A stretch of 64,000 bases of DNA, from contig JAIXMG010000012.1 in assembly GCA_025201345.1 (NCBI GenBank), forward strand, positions 310,001-374,000, written 5' to 3'. This document shows positions 21,867-32,826 of this stretch, one piece after another. A program made the position numbers and the translations under genes. The stretch is from Thamnidium elegans (lineage: Eukaryota; Mucoromycota; Mucoromycetes; Mucorales; Mucoraceae). The notes below the pieces were generated by a model. The model had not been told where the DNA came from, did no database searches, and saw nothing but the letters and a program-made list of their open reading frames with translations. Every line of letters begins with the position of its first letter. Position 1 is the first letter of the stretch.

Positions 21867-23062
21867 TTACTTGTTACGGACGTATTTACCAACAACGACA
21901 GCATGATCTCTCTCATAAGGTTCAAGAGTTAATTGTTCTTGAGGCTTAATTCTTTCTTCTTGAAGCTTCTTAACTTCACGAGCGAATACAGTGGCAGCAT
22001 CAACAGTAGAATCAATACAAGAGGCCTTAATAGAGATAACAATATGACCATCGTTCTTGAGGAAATGATGAGCGTTCAAAGCAATAATACGAGCTTGATC
22101 AGGTTGAGCAACATCAGCGAAAATAACATCAACCATAGGAACCAACATACGGTACTTTTGAGGATGACGAGCATCTTCAATGATAGGAACAACATTAGTT
22201 CTCTTCTTGGCCATGTTGATTAAATCACGACCGGGACGGTGAGAAAATTCGACAGCATAAACAGCTCCTTCAGGACCAACAATATCAGCAACATGAGAGA
22301 CGGAAGTACCAGAGGCAGCACCAAGATATAAAACCTTCTTACCAGGTGCGATATGAATGTGATCAAGACCACCAAGAACAGCAGCGGCCAACTTAGATCT
22401 GAAAGGATTCCAAACACGATATTCAATCTTGGTACCCTCAGGTCCATCAATAGAGATACGCTTCTCACCATATACGGCTTCACCGGGAACAAGGTTCTTG
22501 GTAACTAAAAGATCTTCCTTACCACGGGCAACAAAGATACCGGCATGTCTGTGAGGCTCAACAACAACCTTGGCTCCACCACGAGCTCCTCCACCGAAAC
22601 CACCGCGGCCACCACGGGGGGCACCACGACCACCACGGGGAGCACCACGTCCACCTATTAGAAGAAGAAAAAAAGAATTACTGTGTTTAGTATATATTTC
22701 TGCCTGCTTTAAAAAAAAATCTTACCACCGAATCCACCACGACCACCACGGTCACCACCGAAACCACCACGACCTCCACCACGGCCACCGAAACCACCAC
22801 GGCCTCCACGATCGCCACCGAAACCACCACGGCCACCGAAACCACCGCGGCCTCCACGATCTCCACCGAAACCGCCACGGCCTCCACCACGACCACCTAT
22901 AAAAAGAGAAATAATTTTACATTAGAGAAAAAAAAAAAGCTTGAATAAAATGTTTACGGAAAAAAAAAATTTCTTACCACGATCACCACCGAATCCACCA
23001 CGGCCTCCACGACCTCCACGATCACCACCGAAACCACCACGTCCACCGCCTTCGTAAGCCAT
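21867..23062 (-). CDS. NOP1: Fibrillarin (box C/D snoRNP rRNA 2'-O-methyltransferase)
   Basis: Nucleolar methyltransferase of box C/D snoRNPs that 2'-O-methylates rRNA and also modifies histone H2A glutamine. Three exons (23062-22978, 22896-22726, 22654-21867) give 347 codons. The first two exons and the start of the third encode a Gly/Arg-rich domain of about 115 residues made of [14 protein letters not shown] repeats, and the introns lie inside these repeats. The catalytic domain starts near [20 protein letters not shown] and contains SAM motif [40 protein letters not shown] and [11 protein letters not shown]. The repeat-rich 5' half produces long spurious frames on the plus strand. Divergent from the UPF0390 gene. 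Confidence 0.96.
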
Positions 23063-23402
23063 TGTTATTTTAGTTGTTGTTTATAAAAAGTTGTTAAAGT
23101 GTTGAATTTTGAAAGATCTATTGAATCGTCCAAAAATATAGCTATACAACAAAAAAAATAATACAAAAAAAAAGAAATATAAAAAAAATGTTTTTACAAA
23201 AATATTTTAAACACAATTGCAAGTCGGTTTTTTTTAATTTGACGTGTGGCTTATATATATATTTTTGTTCATGCAAAAATGTGACGTGGTTTCGCAGCCG
23301 AGTGGGTAAAGTGGCTGAGATGGTTTTTGTGTTAATTGCTGCCCTAAATAAAATCTTTTTCTTAGATTATTCTTTTTTTTTCACTTAAATCGATTAAATA
23401 AT
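23063..23402. promoter_or_regulatory. Shared upstream region of fibrillarin and UPF0390 genes
   Basis: 340 bases between divergent start codons of two genes linked to ribosome production or nucleolar proteins. It contains A/T runs and a GTGACGTGGT segment near 23280, a CRE-like ACGT core. Coordinated expression is plausible but not shown. Confidence 0.35.
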
Positions 23403-23765
23403 ATGGTTCAAGGATCAAAAACAAATAAGCCCGGAAAGCCCAAGCAAAAGGGTGGAAGAGAGAAGAAGGGCATCATGAAGAAAGGATGTAAGTTATTTAT
23501 TTTTTTATTTCGAATAAACTTTTGTATTAATTAAGAAATGAAAATAGCTAGAAGAATTCCACCCAAGCAAGCTGGTCTTATTAAACAACGTGCGCTCGAT
23601 AAGAAATTAACTGGAGACATTAATAAGAATATTGAAAGACAAATGTCTGTTAAAGCTAATGCAGTCGGTAAACTTACCATCATGAAGAAATTAGCAGAAG
23701 AAAAGGTTACTGTCGAAGATAAGGCTAAACTTAAGAGATCATCCAACGTTCGTTTGACACAATAA
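23403..23765 (+). CDS. UPF0390/DUF2462 small basic nuclear protein
   Basis: Two exons (23403-23487, 23548-23765) join to 100 codons. The acceptor chosen is AAAATAG before CTAGAAG, which keeps the frame (T+CT, Ser) and gives GGREKKGIMKKG then SRRIPPKQAGLIKQRALDKK. This Lys/Arg-rich plan with a central PPKQA...L...L.KKL..DINKNIE helix matches the DUF2462/UPF0390 family (human LYDG10/C19orf53), small proteins thought to be nucleolar. Function is not established. It converges with the Nto1 gene 216 bases downstream. Confidence 0.75.
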
Positions 23766-23981
23766 TTTTCTTTTTTCTCAATTTAAATCTGTACTATATC
23801 GCTTTTTTCATATCCCCCCACAAACACACACGCACACTAGTCTTTTCCATCACTACATCAAAGAATAAAACTGGATAAAAAAAAAATATATTTATTTTTG
23901 AGTATGTGCAAAAAAATGTAGAATATGATATATATATGTAGAAGGGAGAGTTTATGTACTGGTAGTATGCGGTTTTTTTTT

Positions 23982-26900
23982 CTAGGTTTTTCTGATTTTT
24001 GCTGTGTTTTTTTTGTTTGCGTATACTCTCTTTCTAGATCTTTTAACGTCTTGAGAAAACACAGAAGAAAGTAACGGTTCAGGATTTAAACCAAGAATGG
24101 TACCAGCTTGTCGGTATCCAGCTTTTGCCTCAGCGATAATAAATGACCTATTCTTATACTTTTTCGCCAGTGATTCAGATAAACGTTTTCTATCCACTTC
24201 TGGATCGCCTACTTCACAAATACAACTTCTTTCAACCCAGCCCCTAAACGAGTAGTGATGTTAATTTAATTTGGCCCTGTAATACAACAAAATAAGGACT
24301 TACCATTTATGGTTTTCAGCTACTTGCAGGAATTCTACCAAAATATCACCGGTGTATCTACGACTGGCCAATATTTTAGGTGGCGTTTCATCATCAGAGA
24401 GATTTAAAAACTTTGCAGGGTGTGAAGGATACCCCGTAACTCTAGCCCAAACAATTTCACCTCGCTTAAAATTAGGAACAGGAATATCGTTTCGTTTTTT
24501 ACGAACTTGTTTGGCATGTTTTTGTTTCAGTTCTTCGTCGGAAGAATATTTACCTTCCTCTTCTTCTTCTTCCTCGTCAACGTATACCCAACCAATAGGA
24601 GCAAACTTCTTTCGATTCTCTTTAAATACTTCCACTGGTTTATCGAGATGTGATACACCGTTGTAGGATGCAAATAATGTACGTGCTTCGTGTGAGATCT
24701 TGGGTCGCTTGGTAAGTTCTTCAATACTAGCTTGTAATCCTGCACTACGCGTTAATCGAGACGGTGCCTTTCTTTTTTCCCCTTGCGTGTCGGTTGTTGT
24801 TCGTTTTTTCAATTTTTTCTGTTTTCCTTGTAGTGTGGAATCTGTTACTGCAGTAGGTGTATTTTCAGCTTCATTTGCTGCTTGTAATTCTTGTAATCTC
24901 TTTTCTTCTCGTTTTTGAATACGTTGTTGTTCTCGCATTCTTTGTTCTGCAAAGTAATTAGTGATACTAGTCTGAGTTATCATCTTTTTGTCATCTAGTA
25001 CATTTAGTGATCGGATTGAGTTCTCCTGTACTTTTTTAATCACGTCAATATCCTTTGGTTGTCCTTCTTCTTCTTCTTTTTCTGCTGTAGTTGATTTTAG
25101 CTTTCGCGGTGGTTCTATTTCTGAATTATTTTCAGATGTAATAGTAGTAGTAGTAGTAGGTTGTCCAACAATAGTAATATGTTTATCGTTTCTTTTTTCA
25201 TTATCTTTCTCCTCTTGTTGATGCGGAGGTAATGGCGGTGAGGGAACAGGTTCATCATCAACAACTACAATTTCTTCATCTGATTCTCGTTCATAATCAA
25301 AAATAGTAAGATCAATAGGCTCAGCCCAAATACCATCCTGCAATTGAAACCTACTCATTTTATACTCTGCAGAAGCAAACAATTTTTTAGATGCAGACTT
25401 TAACCGAGTGGCAATCTTGTAATATCGTGTATCAGCAGCATTATAATCCATACTGTTCTGCCAAATCAACGAAATATCTTTTTTGAATTGATCCAGAGTT
25501 GTGTACTGATGTAACGACATTTTTTGATAAATTTCAGAGAAACACATGCTTTTAGCAATCACGGTATTGTAATCGGGGGCTTCTTCAGCAGTAACATGGT
25601 TTAAAAAGAACTTGTTACGGTCGATTTCCATAAATTGGTTGAGGATAGGTCGAATTACGTATTCAAGCGGGAATAAGATCATTTCCAAGTACGTCTTTTG
25701 TTCCTTGGTACGCTCTAGCTTTTTACGCTCTCGCTTTTGAATTTGTTCAGATAACATGCGTACTTTTTCTAAATCGGCTCGTAGTTGTGTGATTACGTTT
25801 TGGTGGATACGTTGATCACGTTCTCCTCGGTTATGTTTAGATGATGCAGTCCAAGGCTATTTTTATAGACATATATTTAGTACAGTACAATAAAATGAAA
25901 CCAGGTGTATTACTTACTTCAAGATGCAATCGTTTTAATAATGGCGCGCCTCGTCTGGATTCTCGCTTTAAGGACCAATAATGAGAAATAGCAGTAACTA
26001 ATTGAGGTCGCTTTCTGATACCTGAGTTTTTAACACACGTTAAATTATCGATTTTAGCCAAGATGGCATCAGGAGCAATAGGAGCGCCAGTAGAATAATG
26101 ATGTTGATGAGCACGAGCTACTTTATTATTAGCATTGTCAAAGTGTTCTCTTGTCAAAACCGAGGAAGTACCAGCAGCTCCTCCTCTACCACGACCACGA
26201 CCACGACCTCTACCACGTGTTTGTACAAGAGGTGCAGTATAGACAGATTTTTCAAACAAGTATTCCTTTGGTGTATGTTTATCACAATAGGCTTTCAAGA
26301 CAACACCTTCGGTTGGAGAGACATGAGAGTTCATCTTCATGCAAAGTTTAGCGGTCTTTGCACAAGTGACATGAAATGCCGAGAAGCAATGTTTATTATC
26401 GCATTGAATACAGGCACCTTGTTTTTTACGGCAGATAAAACATGTTAGTTTCCATCGACTCTTGGGTATATTTCCAATCATGTCAATAGGTTCCATGTAG
26501 ATGGTATTACTGACGCCGACTTCTGGAATCCAAATAGCGCAGAGTAAGTGACCCCATTGGTTGGTATTGGTTTGTTTAAATGCACCACCTTCGTTGGGAC
26601 AGAATAAGCAAGAGACGGGGAATTCAGGTGAAATCATACATTTTCTGCAGAGCCACTGTCCTTCGGGTATATAAGGTATGCCATAACAGTCTTGGTGTAC
26701 TGCTACATTACATCCGTCACAAAACACAATTGCGTTACTGTTTTCTACTTCTGTATCGTCACATACAGCACATGCAGAATCTTCTGGTAAAATAATTTGT
26801 TCTGATATTGATTTTGGCGCATCTTTAATCTAATTTAAAAAGCGTGTATGTTAGTAATATTTTTATATACTTGTTTTTTTTTGACACTTTACAAGACGAA

Positions 26901-27423
26901 ACCATTCTTTTTCTAATTTATCCATAATACACTCAAACAAAAAAGGTGATATATCTCCAAGATACTCTTTTCGTCGCTCTTTATTGTAGAGCTGAAGCCA
27001 TGCTCTATCTTGTTCATCCATATCGTACTCAACAGTGTCGTATAGTTCACTATCAGAGGGTTCAATATAGTGAATGTAATGATTTTCAGGTCTCTTATGA
27101 GGTGGATATAAATCATGGTGTAAAGATAATAAGTGTTCTTGCTGATGGTCTTGTTCAGCCATATATCCCTCTTCCTCGGTATCTTGTTCTTCTGAAAGGT
27201 TGTTTAGTTTAGAATATTGTACTTTTGGTAAACCAGATAACTCTACACCTTGTGTGTTATCGCGTACGGCAGTACCCTCACACTTTATAATTGTTAATGG
27301 TTTTGTGATATCAATAGAGTGCGTAGGTACAGCAGAAGATTCATGAACTTGGTGCTGCTGTAAAACTGTAATGTTGTTTCGTTTAGGTCTACCTCTTCTG
27401 TTTGTCGATTTTAAACCTGACAT
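23982..27423 (-). CDS. Nto1/BRPF-type PHD-ePHD-bromodomain-PWWP protein
   Basis: Scaffold subunit of a MYST histone acetyltransferase complex (NuA3 in yeast, MOZ/MORF-BRPF in animals). Four exons (27423-26893, 26829-25918, 25856-24304, 24243-23982) join in frame to 1085 codons. Domain order: N-terminal region with an EPc-like acidic part; PHD finger from about residue 197 (CAVCDD, then FCDGCNVAVHQDCYGIPYIP); Zn knuckle and extended PHD (CLFCPNEGGAFKQT, HLLCAIWIPEV, CFICRKKQGACIQC, HVTCAKTAKLCM); an Arg-Gly run (residues about 355-365); bromodomain at about 560-640 with MDYNAADTRYYKIA; long charged linker; PWWP near 938-1010 (GEIVWARVTGYPSHPAKF), its last part in exon 4. The PWWP domain is absent from yeast Nto1, so the plan is more BRPF-like. 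Divergent from the nucleoplasmin-like gene with only 180 bases between ATGs. Confidence 0.9.
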
Positions 27424-27603
27424 GTTTTTTTTGTTGCAGATTAAAAAAGTATAACAAAAAAAAAGGTTTTTTTTACAGTTTTACCCCCTCTTTTTTTTTA
27501 TATTATTCAACTGGGTTTTAATGCGATAATCATAAAACAGCAAAAAAAAAATATTTTTGTTTTTTTTTTCCTTTTCACTTTGTTGTTGTTATTTAAATAT
27601 ATA
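27424..27603. promoter_or_regulatory. Compact bidirectional promoter
   Basis: Only 180 bases separate the start codons of the Nto1-type gene (minus) and the nucleoplasmin-like gene (plus), both chromatin proteins. It is made largely of A and T runs with a CTTTGTTG stretch. Shared regulation is likely from geometry alone. Confidence 0.5.
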
Positions 27604-28668
27604 ATGTCAACTAATTTTTGGGGTAAAAAAAATTAGATGCAGTCAATGTATATATCTCTTACTCATGTAATTATTATTATTAGGTCACCGTATGGTTCCA
27701 GGTGAATCTTATCCTATTAAATATAAAGGCATTCTTACTTTAAATCAAGTAAGTAGTATTTATTTTTATTTTTTCATTCTGCTAATTTTTCATACATGAA
27801 CAAAAAAAAAAAAAGGTGTCATTGGAAGCTGATCCTGCAAAAGGAAAGACATGGTTAAAAGTAAAAGCAAAAGGTCATACTTTTATGTTATGTTCACTTG
27901 TTAAAGACGAGGTAAAAAAAAACAGTTTTTTTGGTGACTATAAAAATTGTCCTTGCTAATGTTGTTACACAGATTGAACGTCAAGTTTTATCTCATACTT
28001 TTATTAAAGAAGATGACGCCACATTAATATTATGCGGAACAAAGTAAGGACTGGTTTAATTATAAAAAAAAAAGTTACGGCCGGGAACTAACAAATTCTT
28101 TTTTAAAAGTCCTGTAAACTTGGTTGGATCGTTATTAAACGACAATACACCAGATGCAAGTGGTAGCAGTGATGAGGACGAAGAAGAGGAGACTGTGTCT
28201 GGTCAACCTAGATATGCCGAATATTTAAGTGATTTATTAGGACCTGATTTACCAGAGGACGATGATGAGGATTATTTAGATGACGAAGAAGACGAAGAGG
28301 AAACTGATAACTATGGTTCTTTAGCTTTCCGTGATCCAAATGACAATGAATATTTAGGTGGATTTGAATTAAGACATTTTAATCTTGGACCTAAAATACC
28401 TGGATACGATAATATAAATTTGAGAAAAGAAGAAAAAGATGCTCAAGATACGCAATTAAAGTAAGTGTGATTGTTATAGCAGTTTTTTTTTTTTGTTTTT
28501 TTTATTTTTTAACAAAAAACTATTTATTAATCTTTTCTTCTGTATAGTGATAATATTGCTAAAGGTTTAGTCAATGCGCTTTTAAATAGTGGCGATAAGC
28601 CTCAAATTAAAAAGGGAAACGAGTTTTTAAAAAAATTAAAGCAACAACAACAACGTAAAAAGAAATAA
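27604..28668 (+). CDS. Nucleoplasmin-like histone chaperone without FKBP domain
   Basis: Six exons (27604-27622, 27684-27748, 27816-27911, 27973-28043, 28110-28460, 28548-28668) join to 240 codons. Residues 1-100 match the nucleoplasmin-like (NPL) domain at the front of fungal Fpr3/Fpr4 and insect FKBP39: NFWG, MVPGESYPIKYKGILTLNQV, SLEADPAKGKTWLKVKAKGH, FMLCSLVKDEIERQV and PVNLVGS. It is followed by a strongly acidic tract of Asp/Glu (about residues 112-165) and a basic tail ending QQQQRKKK. The FKBP peptidyl-prolyl isomerase domain that normally follows is missing; no FKBP motif occurs before the stop or downstream. It is probably a nuclear histone-binding chaperone. Its stop is 35 bases from the stop of the next gene on the other strand. 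Confidence 0.72.
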
Positions 28669-28703
28669 AAAACGAAATAAAAAAAATGTAAATAACATAT
28701 ATA

Positions 28704-29674
28704 TCAACATAAATTGCCCTTTGCAAAACATCGACTACCAGTGTATCCAATAAGTCCAATGTATTGTAGGTCTAGGTTGCTTGTATCGTTGCCTAGTAAC
28801 TTAATCAATATATATTTACACGATCTTTCCTTCATATTAATAACTGATTGACTGTGCATAGATGCATTAAACCATGCGACAGGATCTGAATCGTCTAGCT
28901 GCTCTCGGTTCATTTCTGTGTATCGTTCATAATTTTCTTGTGTAAATAAATCAAATCCTCTTGTACTTTCAATATCTATTGGTTTATGTGAAGCAAATAT
29001 CATGCCTTCTTTACAAGGCGCTGTATATCTATTTTTTTAAATTACATAAGTTCAATGATAATGATAATTGTTTGATAGTTATATGTACCCATACTGTGGC
29101 GATTTAATTATAATATGAGATACGGAACAACTTGTACATCCTTCAAATTTCATTAAGATATTTACTGTACCATATCGCTGTGAGCTATTTTTAAAAACCT
29201 ACTAAGTAAAACAAGACATAAAAATAACAATTCTTCTTACCAGTAAACAGTTCCATCATTCCTTAGCACATTTTCTATTTTATACGTTGTACTATATCTT
29301 CCACCATCCTCTTGTAAAATCTCAAAATCTAATGGAACATAGTTTCTATTATTGGCAGTCTCTTCAATTTGCACTTCACGTATTGCAGATAAATCAACTG
29401 CCTTTTCATCAAATGCACAATGTAAATCATGTACTGGTTCTGTTCTTCTAGCATATCCTCTCGTGATAGAAATAGCAGAGCTAATACTACTCGGTCTGTG
29501 ATCTAATTCAGTTGTTGTGATTGCAGTTGGGGCAGGTCTTCTGACAAGACGAGGGATACGCGGAGGGTAACGTATATTCATATCTGTATGTAAATCTGAT
29601 CTTGCTACCGAAGCATTTCCAGCTGTAGTAGTAATTGGAGATATTAATCTCCCTGGTCGTCTAGGTTGTGTCAT
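28704..29674 (-). CDS. Conserved protein, possible galactose-binding-like beta-sandwich; function unknown
   Basis: Three exons (29674-29241, 29184-29089, 29028-28704) join to 284 codons; the second acceptor is AAAATAG before CTCAC, the only one keeping the frame open. The first 90 residues are Arg/Pro/Thr-rich and probably disordered. The rest (from about YVPLDFEILQEDGG) reads like a compact beta domain: YKIENVLRNDGTVYCSQ, VNILMKFEG, HIIIKSPQYGYTAPCKEGMI, FDLFTQENYERY and a closing KYILIKLLGN...LDLQYIGLIGYTG. The pattern N-V-L-x-x-D-x-x-V-Y-C/W with a final L-x-Y-I-G-L-x-G recalls DOC1/discoidin-like jelly rolls, but I cannot name the family. Convergent with the nucleoplasmin-like gene and 92 bases upstream of chorismate mutase on the same strand. 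Confidence 0.6.
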
Positions 29675-29692
29675 ACAATTTTAAAATTTATA

Positions 29693-29725
<33 letters not shown>

Positions 29726-29766
29726 AGGGAAAAAAAAAGAGAAAATTTAATTATTTTAAAAAAAAG
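29675..29766 (-). promoter_or_regulatory. Very short same-strand intergenic with A/T homopolymer
   Basis: 92 bases separate the ARO7 stop from the ATG of the unknown gene (whose promoter would lie upstream, inside the ARO7 3' end). It contains an uninterrupted A run of about 27 bases on the plus strand (about 29696-29722), i.e. a T tract directly upstream of the unknown gene's ATG on the coding strand. Confidence 0.45.
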
Positions 29767-30802
29767 TTAAGCTTGAAGTTGAGCAGCAGCGTGAGCTTCT
29801 ATTCCTCGGTTAATAAGATAATCAACCTCAACTACTTTAGTTAAAGGAATAGCCCATTTCTTATAAAGGTCTACAACAACATCAACTGGAATCTTTAAAT
29901 GCTTTGAAGTACCTTCTTGTTCTTCATCAAGTGTTTGACCGTACACCAAAGCCTTTCTACGAAGTCTCTCCAGTACTTTTTGCTCTACGACTTTGTTTGT
30001 TAATAATTCATCAATCTTTTCTCGGTCGTTGGCTAATGCAAGGCGAATGTATTCCTCGGGATTTGATCTGAATTTTGATTCGGCAATGAATTTACCTAGG
30101 GGACATTTTTTTTTAATTACGCGTTTTGATACATTTTTTTTTCTTTTCTTACCAAAATGAATACGTTTACTTAGCGCTTGTAATGCTTCTATATCCTTAG
30201 TAGCTGAACTACCGTAGTTTTTATCGTCAGTTTGTTTACAAATGGTAGGAAGAATATCCTTCACGTAGAATTCCATAATTTGGTCATTGACGTTAATATC
30301 GTCCGGTAAAATAAATTGATCGAATTCAAGTTTGGGAAGAATTGGTTCGGGTAAAGGCGAAGTAAACGCATACTCATCAGGGCTGATAGTACAGATAAAA
30401 ACGAGTTAGTGCATATTTTTTTGCTTGCGTAACAAAAAAGAGTTTTTACCTAGTGTATCGGCGTACTTTGGCTACATTGGCTAAAAAGTTAGTTAACGAT
30501 ACTCCTTTTCTTGATTTTTTTTAATAATACTTTACCGTGTACTTTTTCAGTTTCCCAAAAGAAATATTCTAAAAAGTTACGGTCTCCTGTAGCTCCTTTG
30601 AACTCTAAAGCACCCTTTTCGTAGATACATGGATTCATAGCGAACTGAGCCCGTTCAATAAGAGCTAAACAATGAAATTTTTAATTTTAATTTTAATTGG
30701 GAACAGAAAAAAAGTAGTGTGGTATTTACCAAAGATAATGGTATCTTCTAAACGAATAAGGGTACTACGTAACTTATTAAGTGTATAAGGACTTTCTGCC
30801 AT
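29767..30802 (-). CDS. ARO7: Chorismate mutase (AroQ, eukaryotic allosteric type)
   Basis: Converts chorismate to prephenate, the branch step to phenylalanine and tyrosine; cytosolic. Five exons (30802-30730, 30664-30536, 30480-30450, 30382-30153, 30095-29767) join in frame to 263 codons (yeast Aro7 has 256). Residues matching the yeast active site are present: the N-terminal Arg in LNKLRSTLIRLEDTIIF, Arg before Ile in SKRIHFG, Lys in KFIAESKF, and Thr and Glu in PLTKVVEVDYL. The YGSSATKDIEALQALS block, near the regulatory site, is also conserved. The ATG at 30802 is preferred over an upstream in-frame ATG because the hydrophobic extension there has no counterpart in the family. Confidence 0.95.
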
Positions 30803-32826
30803 TGCGTAAAAGGGAAATGTAATGAGTAAGAAGTGAAAGAGAAGGGCTTTTTTAAAAAAGGGGAAGCATCGTCGGATACTTAAAAAGCTTTTAGAATAAT
30901 AATGAGTCATTACAGCCAATTGAAGGGTTTTGGAGACAAAAAAAATAGAGGAGAGTAAAAAAGCTACTTTTTGTGCATATAGAATTTTTCAATTTTTAAA
31001 GCGGTGTTTTTAAAGTTGTGTTTTTCAATTTTTTCATTTTTTCAATTTTTTCATTTTTATTAAGTATAAAAAATATTAGATACACATTGGCCTTTCTTGC
31101 ATAAGAAAGTGGACAAGGGTAACCACGAGGAGGTTTGTATCTATGTACCCTCGTTTTTTTTTTATTTCGCCCATGTTGCGGAAAAAAAAGTTTAAAAAAA
31201 AACCCCACACTTTCACCCCGACAACTATGTTGCCCAGATTACTAGCATGTGCCGGGCTCTACTGTTAGCCCTTCATGTTAATCTTTTTTCAGTTACCTGA
31301 GAAATATTAAAGAGGAAGAAGAAAGAAGAAAGTAAAAACCAAAGTTTCTGGAGTCTTATTTATACCTTTTTTTTTAAAAAAAAAAGAAAAAAAAGTCAGA
31401 CGGTCATGCGCTTTGAAAGACGGTCAATTTTTTGACTTTTACTTTTTGCAGTCAGTGTTTTGAAGCGATAATACCCCCAATAACTCGGTGGCTGTGCTGA
31501 CAAGTGATTCCCCCCCTCTTTTTTTTTGTTGGTTTTCGAGCAACTATTACCAAGGCGTTCTTACTTCAGTAAGTCAAGACGCCCAAGACGCCCAAGACGC
31601 CTAAGACGTGATAATGATACCCCGTAAGCCCTTTCAAAAAAAAAAAAAAATGATTATCGTCGTTATCAACTTTAAAAAAAAACAACGCCTATTTCGATAT
31701 TTTATCAGTTTTAAGGCGTAGGTATTCTTTTGAAGTATGCACGGAACCCGCTGCCACAGACGGAAGAAACAGGAAAGTGCAGAACAAATAGAAACAGGTA
31801 TACCGTCGCTAAAAACTGCATCATATCAGCGTTATACTATGTCTCTATGACACGTTTGATATTATATGTAAGTGCGAGACTCTCAAAAGGTTTTATTTTT
31901 CGTACCAATTGAGCAAGTATCCAACCAAAAGTCTGAACCAAACATTGGAAGCTATAAGATACCGAAAACGCTTGAGAATAATTCAAGCGGTACACGGTAT
32001 AACTTGACCAAAATGACAACTCTCTTCAATTTTTGTAATTTTCGGCCGTAAAAAAAGCGTTAGAGGGATGTTTTACGCCCTTATCGTATATTACTCTTCA
32101 AGAGTATCGCTCAATATACTAGGCAGTATCTAAGGAGATTTTTTTTTTCAAGAATACTCTCAAAAATTATTCGAACGCCATCCCGAGTAAAATTAATGGA
32201 TGCTATAGCTTCTTACGTATATTTCGCACATAGAAATCGATAAAAATACTATATAATACGAAGTGCAGATAGAGAGATTCTTTCTGTCTCTCTAATAAAA
32301 GTCGATATTTTTTTTCAAATTGACAGTAAAGCAACTTTAAAATAATGATTTATATTCTTGACAACCATTAAATAATAAATTAAATATTCAATTGGATTGG
32401 AATTTAAAGTATGGTTTCTATAGAAACCGTTTCCACGGACAGAAAATGAATGACTTGTTATATTTCTTTCTTGATAAACAATGCAGAGAAGCATTACTTC
32501 ACCAAAATGAAAAAAAAGCTTCAAGAGCATTTAATGCAATTCAAGTTCAGATTATCCGAGTTTACTGAAGACCCTACGTCACCTTGTTTTTTTTTTCGAT
32601 GTAGAGATTGTGAGCGAAATAAAACAGAAATAACCTTTTTTTTTTATAACCAAAAGTTCTTTTTTTTTTTTTATACTTGCAAAAAAAAAAAAAAGTTAAT
32701 ACACAGAAAAAAAAAAAGGAGAACCTTTGCCCCCCGCTTTCTTTTTTTTTTTTCCTAAGTTTTTTTTTTTATTTATTTTTCTTTGCCTCTTTTTTTTTAT
32801 ATTTTTTTTTTTTGTAAAAAAAAATC
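30803..32826. other. Intergenic between divergent genes, no gene seen
   Basis: About 2 kb. The left end is the ARO7 promoter. It holds long A/T runs, a small GC-containing stretch at 31220-31270, a short CAAGACGCCC tandem repeat (31574-31609), and T/A runs close to the next gene's ATG at 32827. No coding frame stands out. Confidence 0.4.
31574..31609 (+). repeat. Short tandem repeat, 10-bp unit
   Basis: Three to four copies of CAAGACGCCC (the last copies read CAAGACGCCT and AAGACGTG). A minor intergenic repeat in a GC-poor setting. Confidence 0.7.

Noticed and set aside
22570..22902. Long plus-strand ORF rich in His/Arg/Pro opposite fibrillarin.
   Set aside because: Antisense reading of the Gly/Arg repeats of fibrillarin.
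23280..23350. A stretch (TTTCGCAGCCGAGTGGGTAA) that resembles the D-arm region of a tRNA.
   Set aside because: No matching B box (GGTTCRANNC) or acceptor pairing follows, so it does not form a tRNA. No tRNA, rRNA or known ncRNA was found anywhere in the window.
31574..31609. CAAGACGCCC repeats considered as a CRISPR-like array.
   Set aside because: Units abut without spacers and the genome is eukaryotic; it is a simple tandem repeat.
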